A DNA stretch of 64,000 bases from Ridgeia piscesae (lineage: Eukaryota; Annelida; Polychaeta; Sabellida; Siboglinidae): NCBI GenBank assembly GCA_025642075.2, contig JAODUO010000188.1, forward strand, positions 425,001 to 489,000. The letters run 5' to 3'. The position numbers and the translations under genes are program-made. Positions 10,736 to 21,030 of the stretch are shown piece after piece (positions within the stretch are counted from its first letter, which is position 1; each line of letters starts with the position of its first letter). The notes beneath the pieces are model-generated. The model was not told where the DNA came from. It saw nothing but the letters and a program-made list of their open reading frames with translations, and searched no databases.

Positions 10736-11270
10736 TCCTGCTAGATAAAGGGGAAGGTACCAATTAACAATAAGTCCAAACAAGATTAAATAACTACAAT
10801 CCACTTGATTACGACCCACTGCGCTACTCACATCTACATAGATGTCCAGCCAGTTACGACACAAGTGTGACCATACACAGACACACACCCTGCAGGCTCA
10901 GCTCCTGCCAACCAACTCCCTCACTTTGCTCTTACAATCTTCTATATCTCAGCTAGCCTGACAACACATTCAAATTAACCAATGGGGGTCTTCAGAATTC
11001 CCGCCCAGCATACATAAAGACAAAGACATCAACTATGCTACTGGTAATTATGAACATGTGGTTTGGGAGTCTTCATATTCCCACCAAGCATACTTAAAGA
11101 TAACAACACTAACTAGGCTACTGCTAATTACTGATATGACCACTACTTATCTCATCTCTGGTATAAACACTCCTTATCTCATCTTAAACACTCCTTATCT
11201 CATCTCTAGTATAAACACCTACTCACTAATTAATTCATAACCTAATATTTTATAATAAGCCCTACCATAT
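10736..11270 (-). repeat. 5' LTR of the remnant
   Basis: About 535 bases, sharing both ends with 9141-9604 but differing through the middle, which is too much for two LTRs of one young insertion. CACTCCTTATCTCATCTT-type units at 11165-11220 add a small internal duplication. Confidence 0.55.
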
Positions 11271-11274
11271 AGTT

Positions 11275-12424
11275 ATATTGCTTTCCTGTAATAGTCGGAT
11301 ATGCTCAAATCAACTTTACACATATTAGACTCATAATAAAGCCAACATTGAAGAACACAGAACATGTGATCTGTCGGATTTTAACTGTGTGAATATATAT
11401 TCGAAGTGTTTACGCGTACGTGAGCCGTATCTTTAGACCCGTGGCATAACCGTACGTGAGTATGCGCGCGTATCCTGTTTTTCAATTCTGCGCAAGCATG
11501 CTGCGTCCATCTCGTCGCATCGGTACGGTGGAATTACACGAGGGAGCGATTTATTTCGACATTGTTAGATTTACTGATTGCCATAGGGCTATATATATAT
11601 TATGTCAACTTGCGAAAAAAATAACACGCACAAAATCTCACGTATATTTATAACTGAGTGCCAAAAGAGCTTCTGTTCATACGTACATCAACATGCACGC
11701 GCAGAAAAAACTCACATAATTTTTTGTTGTTGCTAGATACGAAAAAACTCACCTATAGGCCTACTTTTAGATCTGAGTGCTAAAGATACGGCACTAGAGC
11801 TTATGTATATAAACATGCATGTGCGGGGAAACTCACGTACTTTTGGAAATGACAGCTACTAAAGATAAGGCTCACGTATAGAAATCATGTGCATGCGCTT
11901 ATCGAATGCCGTACCTTAGGCTTAGATAAACGATGCTAAAAATACAGCTCATGTAACCGAAAAATAAAAGCATACGCATGCGCAGTATGAATGCCGTACT
12001 TTTAGACTGGCGGTCTAAGCGTATGGCCCACGTACGCGTAGCCACTGCCATATATATTTTAGAGATTGAGTAGAAATTATGTTTTAGCAGTGTGCCATCA
12101 GAGCTGTCAAACACTTGACATAAGTACGTGTATGTACAAAAGGTGTCATTCGGTCACGAGGTGTCAACAGAGCAAACTGCCGGCTGATTCTAGCGGACAT
12201 GAAGGGTGTCAGAATGAGGTATCCTATGAGGAATTCATGAATTTTATACTTTATTTTGCAGTCTGAGCACGTGCATGACTGGAAGCAAAAATATGGCAAA
12301 TTTATGCTTCCTCATATTTTGATTTGAATACCCTAGGCCAAGATTAACATACCTAGCAGGATATCAGGGATCCGTTACAAACCCGCCAATAGCCAGGAGT
12401 ATACAGAAGTTATTTGTTTCTAAA
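11275..12424. repeat. Degenerate repeat-like region, unknown class
   Basis: From about 11400 to 12060 similar words recur every 80-100 bases: CGTACGTGAG, AACATGCATGTGCG or GCATGCGCAG, TGAGTGCTAAAGATACGG and GAATGCCGTAC. This suggests an eroded tandem array or a transposon interior. Absent from copy B. No coding frame is seen. Confidence 0.45.
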
Positions 12425-12799
12425 TTAACAAGGCCCTATATTATCGCCCACCTATTACCTCACACGAACAGAATAATCATACACTGATACAGCGTGTGTA
12501 ATATGGCAGGTGTAGAAACACTAAACAATCTTACATCGATCTAGTTTGACGAAGATACCTTGGTACTATTATCCAACAATAGTTATTAATAGTATCTAAG
12601 CCTCTAAGGATGTCAAATACACGTTAACAATTGCTGCATTTTCTAGTCAAATGCGGTAATAGAAGTAGTTCCACCTAGCGATAATCGGAGTATACATGGG
12701 TAGCCTCCCCAGGCGACGTTAGGTGGCAGCACGTTTGCGCCTCCAACTAGAGCTACTGGGAAGGGAACGGGTGCACTGTTAGTTATGAGATAAATTTAG
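12425..12799. repeat. Block shared with copy B, left of the Mutator-like insertion
   Basis: Matches 24280-24660 closely, starting ATTAACAAGGCCCTATATTA. It ends with the left target duplication GATAAATTTAG (12789-12799). Confidence 0.85.
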
Positions 12800-12861
12800 G
12801 CCGTGGCTATTCGTCCGGATACGGACGAATAGCCTGGTGGACTATTCGTCCGGATACGGAC
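12800..12861. repeat. Left terminal inverted repeat of the MULE
   Basis: Begins GCCGTGGCTATTCGTCCGG. It contains two copies of the hairpin CTATTCGTCCG-GATA-CGGACGAATAG, the second imperfect. The reverse complement of 16085-16146 matches it from the fourth base onward. Confidence 0.85.
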
Positions 12862-13040
12862 AACTAGCCCATGTTTGCATATACGCTATTCGTCCGGATA
12901 CGGACAAATAGCCCATGTTTGCGTATACGCTATTCGTCCGGATACGGACAAATAGCCCATGTTTGCGTATACGCTATTCGTCCGGACACGGACAAATAGC
13001 CCATGACATGTTTGCGTATGCGCTATTTGACCGGATAAAT
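12842..13040 (+). repeat. 44-bp subterminal tandem repeats with hairpins
   Basis: Units start at 12842, 12886, 12930, 12974 and 13023 (spacing 44, 44, 44, 49). Each is CTATTCGTCCGGATACGGAC followed by AAATAGCCCATGTTTGCGTATACG. The inverted halves GTCCG and CGGAC around GATA, extended by CTATT/AATAG, make a stem of about ten pairs per unit. In Mutator-type elements, subterminal repeats can serve as transposase binding sites; that role here is inference. Confidence 0.85.
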
Positions 13041-13639
13041 ACATACAAATTGCCCGTCATCGCGCCATATGCTACGTGACCGAACGTAAGTGCTATACTA
13101 TTGATTAAGAAGGCATGTTTGTGTTTATGTTTAAATAACTGCTTCTTCTTAAATAATCACAATACGGCAAGTTTTTATTCACATGTTCCATTATAGTATG
13201 TCACTTACACAACACGAGCGACTTACTTGAACTTTGTTTCATTTTCGGCCTTTGTTTTAATTGTCCGTTTCCCTTTTTTTAATAGAAATATGGCAAAACC
13301 CATGTAAATTTCGTTTGCTGTACGTTCCGCCAAAATCTATTTAGCTTCGCCAGATGTCATCACTACTAGTTTTTAATCATGATTAAAATTACGAAAGCGA
13401 AATAATGAATTCAAATACCGTTTATAAACTGTGGTCCGAAATAATATATCTATGAAATTTAAAATATAATTATTGCAGTATGTTATATCAAGAAGTAATG
13501 AAAATGATGATCATTTGTTGTATAAACTATCTCTAGTTGTAATATTTTCGTTAGGAGGCCTATTTTATAACACCAAACACATGAGTAAACAGAGATGACT
13601 TTAATACTGAACATCAAAAACAGAAAGTTCATGACACAG

Positions 13640-14180
13640 AAAGTTCATACACTAGCCTAATGTACATAAATCACCCAACATCTTCACTTAGAAAGGTAAT
13701 AAACATACGTAAATAAATACTAAAATACATAAATAAAAGACCAATCAAACACTGGTTCAAATAAATAAAACGAGATATACAATACAAGTTAATCACGTCC
13801 TCTGTATAAACTACACCTAATATGCATAAATCCACCAACACCTTAATTTGTGTTCTTAATACTTGTTTAAATAAATAAAACAGGAGATACAAATTACACA
13901 CATACATTCTCATGTATAAACTACACTAGCCTCAGTGCACAAATCCACCCACATCTTCATTTACAAAGGTAATAAACATAAATAAATAAGTAAAATACAT
14001 AAATAAAAGGCCTCTGTATAAACTACACCTAATATGCATAAATCCACCCACATCTTAATTTTGAAAAGTAATAAACATACTGGTTCAAATTAAACACACG
14101 TTCCCATGTATAATCTACACTAGCCTCATGTGCACACACACTATAAGATCTAACACATTTAGTATTGGGTTTACATATAT
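13640..14180. repeat. Irregular AT-rich tandem repeats inside the MULE
   Basis: Four imperfect units share CATAAATCCACCCACATCTTAATT (split by small changes) near 13667, 13823, 13938 and 14037, with AGTAATAAACATA and ATGTATAAACTACACTAGCC following. Spacing varies from about 99 to 156 bases. Open frames over it are repeat artefacts. Confidence 0.65.
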
Positions 14181-14559
14181 GCAATACCATTATACAGAAC
14201 GTACAACATAAAAAATACACCATTTAGAACCAATGGCTTCAATTACCAAAGTAAACAAACTTTATAAACCATAATTACACAAAGCATGTTAAAGATACAA
14301 ATATTTCCATTTATAAAAAAAACGATCACATAAGTCCCAAACTTATAGCTCAACCAGAGATCTTGTTAACACAGCCTTGTAGTGTTTCTATATGTCCTCA
14401 CAATGCCAGACCTGCCGATAAAACAGAAACTGGGAAAATGTACGACTGATTCATCAAACTTTCACACACAGCAGGGTTAACATGAGGGGCAATGTTGCAC
14501 ACCATAATTCACTCAAGTTGTTTTAGTAGTGCTATAAAGGCACAGCTATCACATCCTAC

Positions 14560-14833
14560 GTATGAGCAGCTGTGTGGCAACTCCCACAAATCCACGTCCT
14601 TGTCTATGGCCGAGACTTCTTTCCTAGACATGCTAGGTGGTACCATTCTAGACACGAATCGCATGACAGAGAGGTGTGGCCGTCATCAACCGAACCGTCA
14701 CGATACACATCAATGCTTGGATCTGTTATTTTAGCTGGAAGACGCTCCGGACGGACTTCAACATCATCTCTCTCAATCAAAGTGCCAGTCAGGGCGGTGT
14801 CTTCCCTGTTCCCCACCAGCCAGCTGAGGATGA
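14560..14833 (-). pseudogene. MULE gene, 3' exon: acidic linker and PHD finger
   Basis: Starts after a TTTCAG acceptor (14834-14839). It reads ILSWLVGNREDTALTG, then DDVEVRPERLP, then the zinc-binding series CDSCLEWYHLACLG, and after an in-frame TAG at 14604, WICGSCH. The spacing C-x2-C ... W-Y-H-x2-C ... W-x-C-x2-C is that of the second half of a PHD finger. The first Cys pair of a full C4HC3 PHD is not visible, so it is truncated or divergent. Proteins with RGRPKG-linker, EVRPERIP and PHD segments accompany SWIM-type transposase relatives in invertebrates (recalled, not searched). The stop makes this copy dead. Confidence 0.65.
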
Positions 14834-15073
14834 CTGAAACACCATGTTAACAACATTGCATGAACATGTCTAGTAACCGTAACAGGCTGTATCTTATGAA
14901 TTATATAAAATGGTGTACTATTAAACAGGTCTACCAGTAAAGCGTAAACTGCTTTGGTTAATCTTAAAGACTGGATACTGCACTATATAAAAAATTACCT
15001 TTACTTTTACATACAATATAATCCAAATTATATACAATTCCAGGTTGACAGCAGACCAGATGTTTTTTCTTAC

Positions 15074-15255
15074 TTTCGGTTTTTTGAGAGGATCTTTCTT
15101 GCAGAATGCCACTGGCTTGGTGAAACATTTCCACTTGGCTGGCAGACCAATGACAGTCTGTTCAGCTCCTTTTGGTCGCCCTCTCTTGAGAACTTTGTTG
15201 TCCATCTTTCGTAGCGATGACTTTGATTTGCGCAGGACATGCTTTCTTGAATGAA
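15074..15255 (-). pseudogene. MULE gene, middle exon: fusion of N-terminal domain end and basic linker
   Basis: Follows a strong acceptor (TTTTCTTTTATTTTCAG, ending at 15256) and ends at a GTAAGA donor. Spliced to the 15748-15830 exon it continues SSFKKACPAQIKVIATKDGQ, the pattern of the ZSWIM3/FLYWCH-like N-terminal fold (R-P-H-x3-FK-x2-CPA-x-I). About 25 codons in, a second frame takes over with KRGRPKGAEQTVIGLPAK and KDPLKKPK, the linker found ahead of the PHD segment. The switch of frame and of domain marks the deletion that removed the catalytic core. At the 3' junction the frame is off by one from the PHD exon. Confidence 0.65.
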
Positions 15256-15747
15256 CTGAAAATAAAAGAAAATGTTCACAAACTCCGGTGGCTGCATATA
15301 CTGAAACACCCTCTAACAAAACATGTGAGAATTTGGGTGGCTGCAGGTGACCGTGAATATTTTGTATGATGTCCCCAAAACAAGATGCTAAATAATGCAA
15401 AAAAATCTACAAAGAATGCCATCATCAGTGCTAGGCCTGGCATATATCAACAGATTTAAGAAAAAAGTGCAAAAAAACACAGAAAAACTTAATAAATTTA
15501 GGACATAACGTCTAGGACATAATTATTATGTGACATAAAGTCCATATGCCGTCCCTTTCTAGAACGCTCTTGTTGTTGATTGCATCTAATATCGCTCGAT
15601 ACATGTTGATAATGCCTGGTACCATAAAAAGGGCCGTGTAAAATGCATAATGAAACATTAGCTATACAGTGGGGGATATCACAATAGTGTATGTATAGTC
15701 GTAGCATAAATAATTGACAGTAACTAATTCAGAAAGCGTAATAATAC

Positions 15748-15830
15748 CTTTGATGAGGTCGCATCCCCTTGGAGTTGGTCTTAATTATATGCTCTTCCCC
15801 CGTGGACGCAAGCATACGTAATATTGGCAT
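15748..15830 (-). pseudogene. MULE gene, first coding exon
   Basis: Met at 15830. It encodes MPILRMLASTGEEHIIKTNS followed by KGMRPHQ, then two bases of a split codon before a GTATTA donor. The phase matches the acceptor at 15255 exactly, giving RPHQSSFKK across the junction, which supports the splice. The product would start the ZSWIM3-like DNA-binding domain. Confidence 0.6.
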
Positions 15831-16084
15831 ACTCGATGGCCGTGTTGTACGTCTTTCGTGTATTTCTACGTATATCTGCCTCTATGTTTCTGCTGTCCTT
15901 TTATAAAATTGCACGAAATTGGTGTTCAAAGTGGTCAACAGCTGCCGATAATCATTGAATGTCTGGGAATTCGCGTTCAACGTCCAGCTCATCCATCTCA
16001 GTTGTGCCGCTTGCGCAAATCTGAATTGAACTCTCGCGAGAAATATGTCCGGACAAATAGCCTGGGGGACGACATACGCTATTC

Positions 16085-16146
16085 ATCCGTATCCGGACGT
16101 ATAGTCCCCAAGGCTATTCGTCCGTATCCGGACGTATAGCCACTCC
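16085..16146. repeat. Right terminal inverted repeat of the MULE
   Basis: Reverse complement starts GGAGTGGCTATACGTCCGG and pairs with 12800-12861. Two hairpins of the same design lie inside it and a third just inward (about 16045-16080). Confidence 0.85.
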
Positions 16147-16157
16147 GATAAATTTAG

Positions 16158-16954
16158 CATATTTTATAATGGGAATAGAGTCGGCCCCATATTTTTGGGC
16201 GTGGAAGGTGGCAGCCCTATTAATAAATCATGTCTCCTTGACAAAGGTAGTACGTTGATTCAAATGACATGTCACCCAGGGTCGTAATTAAACTAAAGAA
16301 AAGTGTATGTACTAATCTCACACGAAGAGTATTTGCTTGTGTGACCGAGACAAACAATAATACACTATATTTGTAACACATACGTATAAACTGTTTTAAC
16401 ATTGACAGTCCCCGTAGAGGTGTCAGTAGTTTGACACATTGGTACACCTCAAATTTTGACAGCTTGATATAATTTAATGTGTGATGTTTATGAAATATAA
16501 CCCAGGGGACATTCAATGTCAACTCAATAAATAAAAAAACAGCATGAAATTAACATGAACGTCTTGGATTTTGATGAAATTGTGTGTGTTTGGTTTATGA
16601 TCACGAGTCTATGTTTCCCGCGAATCAAACTTTGACCCGACCTTGATACCTGACAACCTTATTATCATAATTCCATTTCTATGTAGCCTATAGATGTGGT
16701 GTTGGTGTCATTTTAAAGCTGTCCTGTGCCCAACTGACCAAGTGAGGTCACTGGTAGGAGGGGATAGGATGTTGCACGTCAGTTGAGACGGAAGGAGGAA
16801 TGGTGCAGGCATCGATGTAACAGAGGAGACAAGTAGATATGTTGTGAGAGTAGAGAGGACAAAAGAAACCATGATGGCATGAATGGTGGTGAGTATGTTG
16901 TATGTGTGCATTATGTGTATGTGTGTCCCTCAAACAGAACTACAGAGTTTGAGA
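16158..16954. other. End of copy A and spacer before copy B
   Basis: 16158-16615 matches 24665-25110 of copy B (AAATCATGTCTCCTTGACAA and onward). 16616-16954 is a spacer not seen elsewhere in the window, with TATGTGTGCATTATGTGTAT-type low complexity near 16900. No gene. Confidence 0.6.
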
Positions 16955-17069
16955 AAGAACTACGGTTAAAGCAATTTAGGTGACATATAGTTTCTGTCAC
17001 TGTGTAATTTTATTACAAGATATACATTTGGGGAGTGCTTACATATCATTTACATTTCGTAAGTTAATT

Positions 17070-17220
17070 TGTGGGAGTAGTGGTCGCGTGGTAGAGCGCC
17101 GGACAGTGGTTCAGTCCCACGTGCCGCCGTTTCGAAACTTAGGCAATTTCGTTCACCCGACATTTGCCTGTGTCTTTCCGAAGAGACACTAAAAGCCCAG
17201 TGGCGGAGCCCAGATTGTGG
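17070..17220 (+). mobile_element. tRNA-derived SINE head, copy B
   Basis: Same element as 925-1075. The A-box TGGTCGCGTGGTAGAGCG is kept, the B-box is GGTTCAGTCCC, and about 19 bases between them are deleted relative to copy A and to the 34.8-kb copy. Confidence 0.75.
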
Positions 17221-17850
17221 GAAACGGAGGATCAATAACTGCCTGCTTGATTCACAAAGTACAGTGGGTTTCAGGATGCATGAGTCAGATTTTCTTTGCC
17301 AGTTCGTCCTACCATTTCGCAAACAATTGTCATCGTGCAAATAGGATTAAGTTAGGAATTTTCCACTTCTATCGCTGGCTGCAGCATAAGATTTGACAGA
17401 GCAATGAAAATGTCATTATTCTCAATGTGCATGATGGATAATGGTTATTCAGGATTCAAAATAGTAGTTGCCCGGTTACTAAGCTAGTGTCAAATTGCAT
17501 TTAATTTAATTATTATTGTCTTGAATATGAATTCCATTCTTATTCAAGAAAATAAAACCATGAATTTCTTTTCCATTGTGTTTTATCTTCTTCTCACTTT
17601 TTGGTTACTAAGTCTCCAATTGCTTCTATCCTTCAATCTTTTTTCATTATTCTTCAGTCTTTCTAGGTCACATTTAATGCAATCCCTTTGCAATTTCGAT
17701 CTTCCTCCCCTCCACTTGTTGGACATCTTATCTCTGCCAGTTTTCCACTCTCATTTAATCCATTTTCTCTTATCAGCTCTCTTTTAACTCCAACGATTAT
17801 TCTTACCAGGTTGTTTTTTGCAAACCTGGACCTTTTGTTGTTGTTTTTCT
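17221..17850 (-). mobile_element. LINE 3' end in antisense (relic), copy B
   Basis: Paralogue of 1075-1720, with additional indels. Minus-strand translation is broken throughout. Confidence 0.6.
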
Positions 17851-18374
17851 GTAAGTGCCATCGTCTCTAGACCATTCATGTATGCCGGAGTAACACGAGC
17901 TGAGCACATTTCCTTTACGATTACGTGGTATACGTTTGTCTCCCATCACCCCTTCGACTTTCATCCAATCGTTTGCCGTGGGAACATGCCACTTCCTGTC
18001 GTGAATTTATAAATACACAAAATTACATGTTATGAAGTTACTGATTGAACGTCAGATCATCTATGTTAAGGTAGGGGTGTTTAATTATTGTTTCATCAGA
18101 GTAAGTGCCTACATGTTCGTATTTGTCATAATTTTAGTCAGTAGGTTTGGGAGAGTCGCGTGAGGAATGTTGTGACCGGCTACAGGCTAATGTTATGTAG
18201 GAGCTTTGGGTTTGTGTCTTTAATAATGTCTTTTCTATCTTACTTTCTAACTTTGACGCCTCCTGTGAATGGTTTCCCTGAACTACACACACAGAGAGAG
18301 AGAGAGGGAGGCTGGGCGGGGGAGTGTTTAGTTTTTGGGCGACTCCTCCAATTCAAAATTCTGGCTACGACACT

Positions 18375-18660
18375 GTATGGACGATACATTGTATACGACT
18401 ATATGTGGGAAAAGTTGTCACATCCCTGATGTGCTCGAAAGGACTTTCATTGGCAATTGTCAAGAAAAATGGTTTGAGCAATTATCACGACATCCTGGTG
18501 GGCAGGCGCCGACGTCAGAGGATGATAAACATCTTAAAATGGACGGGCGTTTCCATGCCGGAGATTCACAGCACAGCTGCTGACAAACAGGAATGGAAGT
18601 ATTACGAGATGCCTTATAGAAGGAAGTGATATGTCACTAAGTTATTTAGAATTGTGTGTT
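18375..18660 (+). mobile_element. Second LINE 3' end (relic), copy B
   Basis: Reads VGRRRRQRMINILKWTGVSM followed by PEIHSTAADKQEWKYYEM in one open frame (within 18324-18629), better preserved than the copy A version. This is the usual C-terminal signature of a LINE polyprotein, followed by an AT-rich tail. Confidence 0.7.
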
Positions 18661-19029
18661 AATAATGGAATGAATCAATAAAACTAGTCATATTTCTTGT
18701 TGATGTAAATATTTTGAACAAATCAACATATATCAATCCAATGTTGTACAATGGTAGGCTAGTGTTTACATAAATGACGTTTATTTTAGATTATATACAA
18801 CGCTGTTAATTCAAGAATGGACACATTAAATCATAGAGCTGTCAATATAATTTCTAGTTTGGTTTACTCTGAAACGGCTTGTACGTTTCACCCGATGTTA
18901 ATCAACAATAAAGACCACACTTAAATGTCCCATGCAGACGGTGTCCATGATTAAGTCACGGGAAGTTCATTACATTTGCCGTGATGTGTCCACATAAAAT
19001 ACCTACAGGTGGACATCACAGCACAAGCC

Positions 19030-20177
19030 GTCTCCACCAGCAACACACTTAGAATTGTGCACCACTGGTATCACATTTCTGGGGTTTCTGCGCAGGGTGG
19101 ATACGCACATGTTTGTTCAACTGAAAACATGAGAACTGTGCACCACAGGTATCACATTTATTGGGTTTCTCCCCAGTGTGGATACAGTGATGCTTCTTGA
19201 AACTACCACTTTGTGAGAACTGTGCACCACAGATATCACATTTGTAGGGTTTCTCTCCAGTGTGAATATGGACATGTTTCTTCAAATTACCTTTTTCTGA
19301 GAATTGTGCACCACAGGTATCATATTTGTAAGGTTTCTCTCCAGTGTGGACACGGACATGTGCCGTCAAATTACCTGTTCGTGAGAATTGTGCACCACAG
19401 GTATCACATTTGTAGGGTTTCATCCCAGTGTGGATACGGACATGTGTTTTCAAAGTACCCATTACTGAGAATTGTGCACCACAGGTATCACATTTGTAGG
19501 GTTTCTCCCCAGTGTGGCTACGGACATGTGTCTTTAAACTGCTACTTTGCGAAAACTGTGCTCCACAGGTATCACATTTGTAGGGTTTCACCCCAGTGTG
19601 GCTACGAATACCTGGTATGTACCTTCAAATGACCATTTCGTGAGAATTGTGCACCACAGGTATCACATTTGTAGGGTTTCTCCCCAGTGTGGATACGGAC
19701 ATGTGTCTTCAAATTACCACTTCGTGAGAACTGTGCACCACATATATCACATTTGTAGGGTTTCTCCCCAGTGTGGATACGGACATGTGTCTTCAAAGTA
19801 CCCATTTCTAAGAATTGTGCACCACAGGTATCACATTTGTAGGGTTTCTCCCCAGTGTGGCTACGAATATGTATGTTCAAATGGCCATTTCGTGAGAATT
19901 GTGCACCACAGGTATCACATTTGTAGGGTTTCTCCCCAGTGTGGATACGGATATGTGTCTTCAAAGTACCCCTGTGTGAGAATTGTGCACCACAGGTATC
20001 ACATTCGTATGGTTTCTCCCCAGTGTGAGAGCGTATATGTATTATCAGTTTACTCTTATTTACACAATATATCTCACAAGTGTTGCATTTAAATTGTTCC
20101 TTATTTGCTCGAGTGCACACATTGATATCCATGCTGAGAGAAGTGGTTACTTCAGCATTAACATTTACAGTGTCTTC
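19030..20177 (-). pseudogene. C2H2 zinc-finger gene, copy B, frameshifted
   Basis: Starts like copy A (MDINVCTRANKEQFKC at 20132, with the same 45-base open extension to an acceptor before 20177). Five intact fingers and part of a sixth follow. A 7-base insertion (ACCTGGT at about 19606-19612) shifts the frame, and the first frame ends at 19602. The second frame (19591-19049) carries seven more fingers. Of these, one has Cys to Tyr (YKYDTC), the last has Cys to Ser (CDTSGAQF), and one linker is HPAQKP. Twelve to thirteen fingers in all, against 14 plus relics in copy A. Probably non-functional as a long array; a five-finger product remains possible. Confidence 0.8.
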
Positions 20178-20224
20178 CTGTAGTGTAGGAGTAAATGATC
20201 AGTCTCTGTGAACGCTGCAGTTGA

Positions 20225-20530
20225 ACTGTCACGCTTGAATGGTGTCCCCACTTTGAGGAGTTGATGTGACACTCGCATGATGTCCCGACCACGGGGAGTA
20301 GATGTCACACTGGAATGGTGTCACTATTACGGGGAGTTCACGTCAAACTCAAATAGTAAGTTGATGTCACACTCGAATGCTGTCCCCACCACAGAGGTGT
20401 TGGTAGCACACTCAAATGGCGTACCGACCACGGAGGAGTTGATGTCACTCTTGAATGGTGTACCCACCAGAGGGGACTTGATGACACACTCGGATGGTGT
20501 CCCCACTACGGGAGTTGATGTCACAAATGT
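20225..20530. repeat. 39-bp minisatellite, copy B
   Basis: Nearly base-for-base the array at 4520-4830 through its first six units, then differing in the last unit. In the zinc-finger direction it encodes the same 13-residue repeat and ends at the same stop pair. Confidence 0.85.
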
Positions 20531-21030
20531 GATAACAATGTGTCACTTCACTCAGTGTCTTATATCGTTGTCACCGAATCGGTGACAGCAGCAGAACTTG
20601 ATACGTATCGTTGTCAATGAACGAGAACACTTCAATGTTGACACTTCTGACTTCAACAAGCATTCATATTCAAAGTCACTGTCCTGAAACAAACAGAAAT
20701 TATAATGTAGATGTACATTATCTAAATTGCAAAGGGGATTTTGACTTAATCAGAGCCATGGAGGACACCTGGTGGCAAATGTCTTCTTCAATATTTAGTA
20801 CTATGGTGGGAAAGACCCATTAAAGTAGAAGTCAATGGGTATTTTAAAGGTTGAAAACAATTGGTTTGGAGAAAGGTGATTTGCAGTGAAGAAAGTAATC
20901 AGTATAAAGTACTTAAAAAGTATTTGAATATCTTAGAAAATGTCAAATACTTAGGGAATATATTTAGATACAAACACTTTTAATTCAAACGCACGTAGGC
21001 TCGATTACCCAGGCTCCATGAGGTAGTAGC

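Larger units (their letters stand above)
9141..11270 (-). mobile_element. LTR retrotransposon remnant, Ty3-like, no coding capacity
   Basis: Two related terminal blocks (9141-9604 and 10736-11270) share ATCGTAGCGGTCCTGCTAGA at one end and CCCTACCATAT at the other. On the minus strand, a TTGGTGGAGAATCCGGG-type primer-binding-site candidate follows the first LTR (10719-10733). A purine-rich GGTGGAGGAG tract preceded by a GTTCGAGGACAAA motif sits just before the second (9605-9640), as at the end of pol in many Ty3-type elements. AGTT at 9137-9140 and at 11271-11274 may be a 4-bp target duplication. The 1.1-kb interior holds no gag or pol. The LTRs are strongly diverged from each other. Confidence 0.65.
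12800..16146 (-). mobile_element. Mutator-like (MULE) DNA transposon, internally deleted
   Basis: A 3,347-bp insertion with 62-bp terminal inverted repeats (12800-12861 and 16085-16146; about 8 mismatches, most at the extreme ends). It is flanked by an exact 11-bp target duplication GATAAATTTAG (12789-12799 and 16147-16157). The paralogous site in copy B has a single GATAAATATAG and no insertion, which proves mobility. Long TIRs plus an 8-11-bp duplication fit Mutator-like elements. The minus strand carries three exon-like segments of a relict gene (15748-15830, 15074-15255, 14560-14833). The first two join into a ZSWIM3/FLYWCH-like N-terminus, and the latter two hold a basic RGRPKG linker and a PHD finger. 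The expected DDE transposase and SWIM finger are absent. The MULE assignment is inference from these features together. Confidence 0.8.
785..16615. repeat. Segmental duplication, copy A
   Basis: This block aligns in order with 16955-25110. The shared order is SINE head, antisense LINE tail, sense LINE 3' end, C2H2 zinc-finger array, 39-bp minisatellite, then AT-rich blocks at 8345-9005, 12425-12799 and 16158-16615. Copy A is longer because it contains sequence absent from copy B at about 4989-8345, 9006-12422 and 12800-16146. The first gap could be an insertion in A or a deletion in B. The third is clearly an insertion, because the copy B site lacks the target duplication. By eye most shared parts differ at roughly one base in ten, but the block around 4327-4790 is almost identical to its partner. 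Confidence 0.9.
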
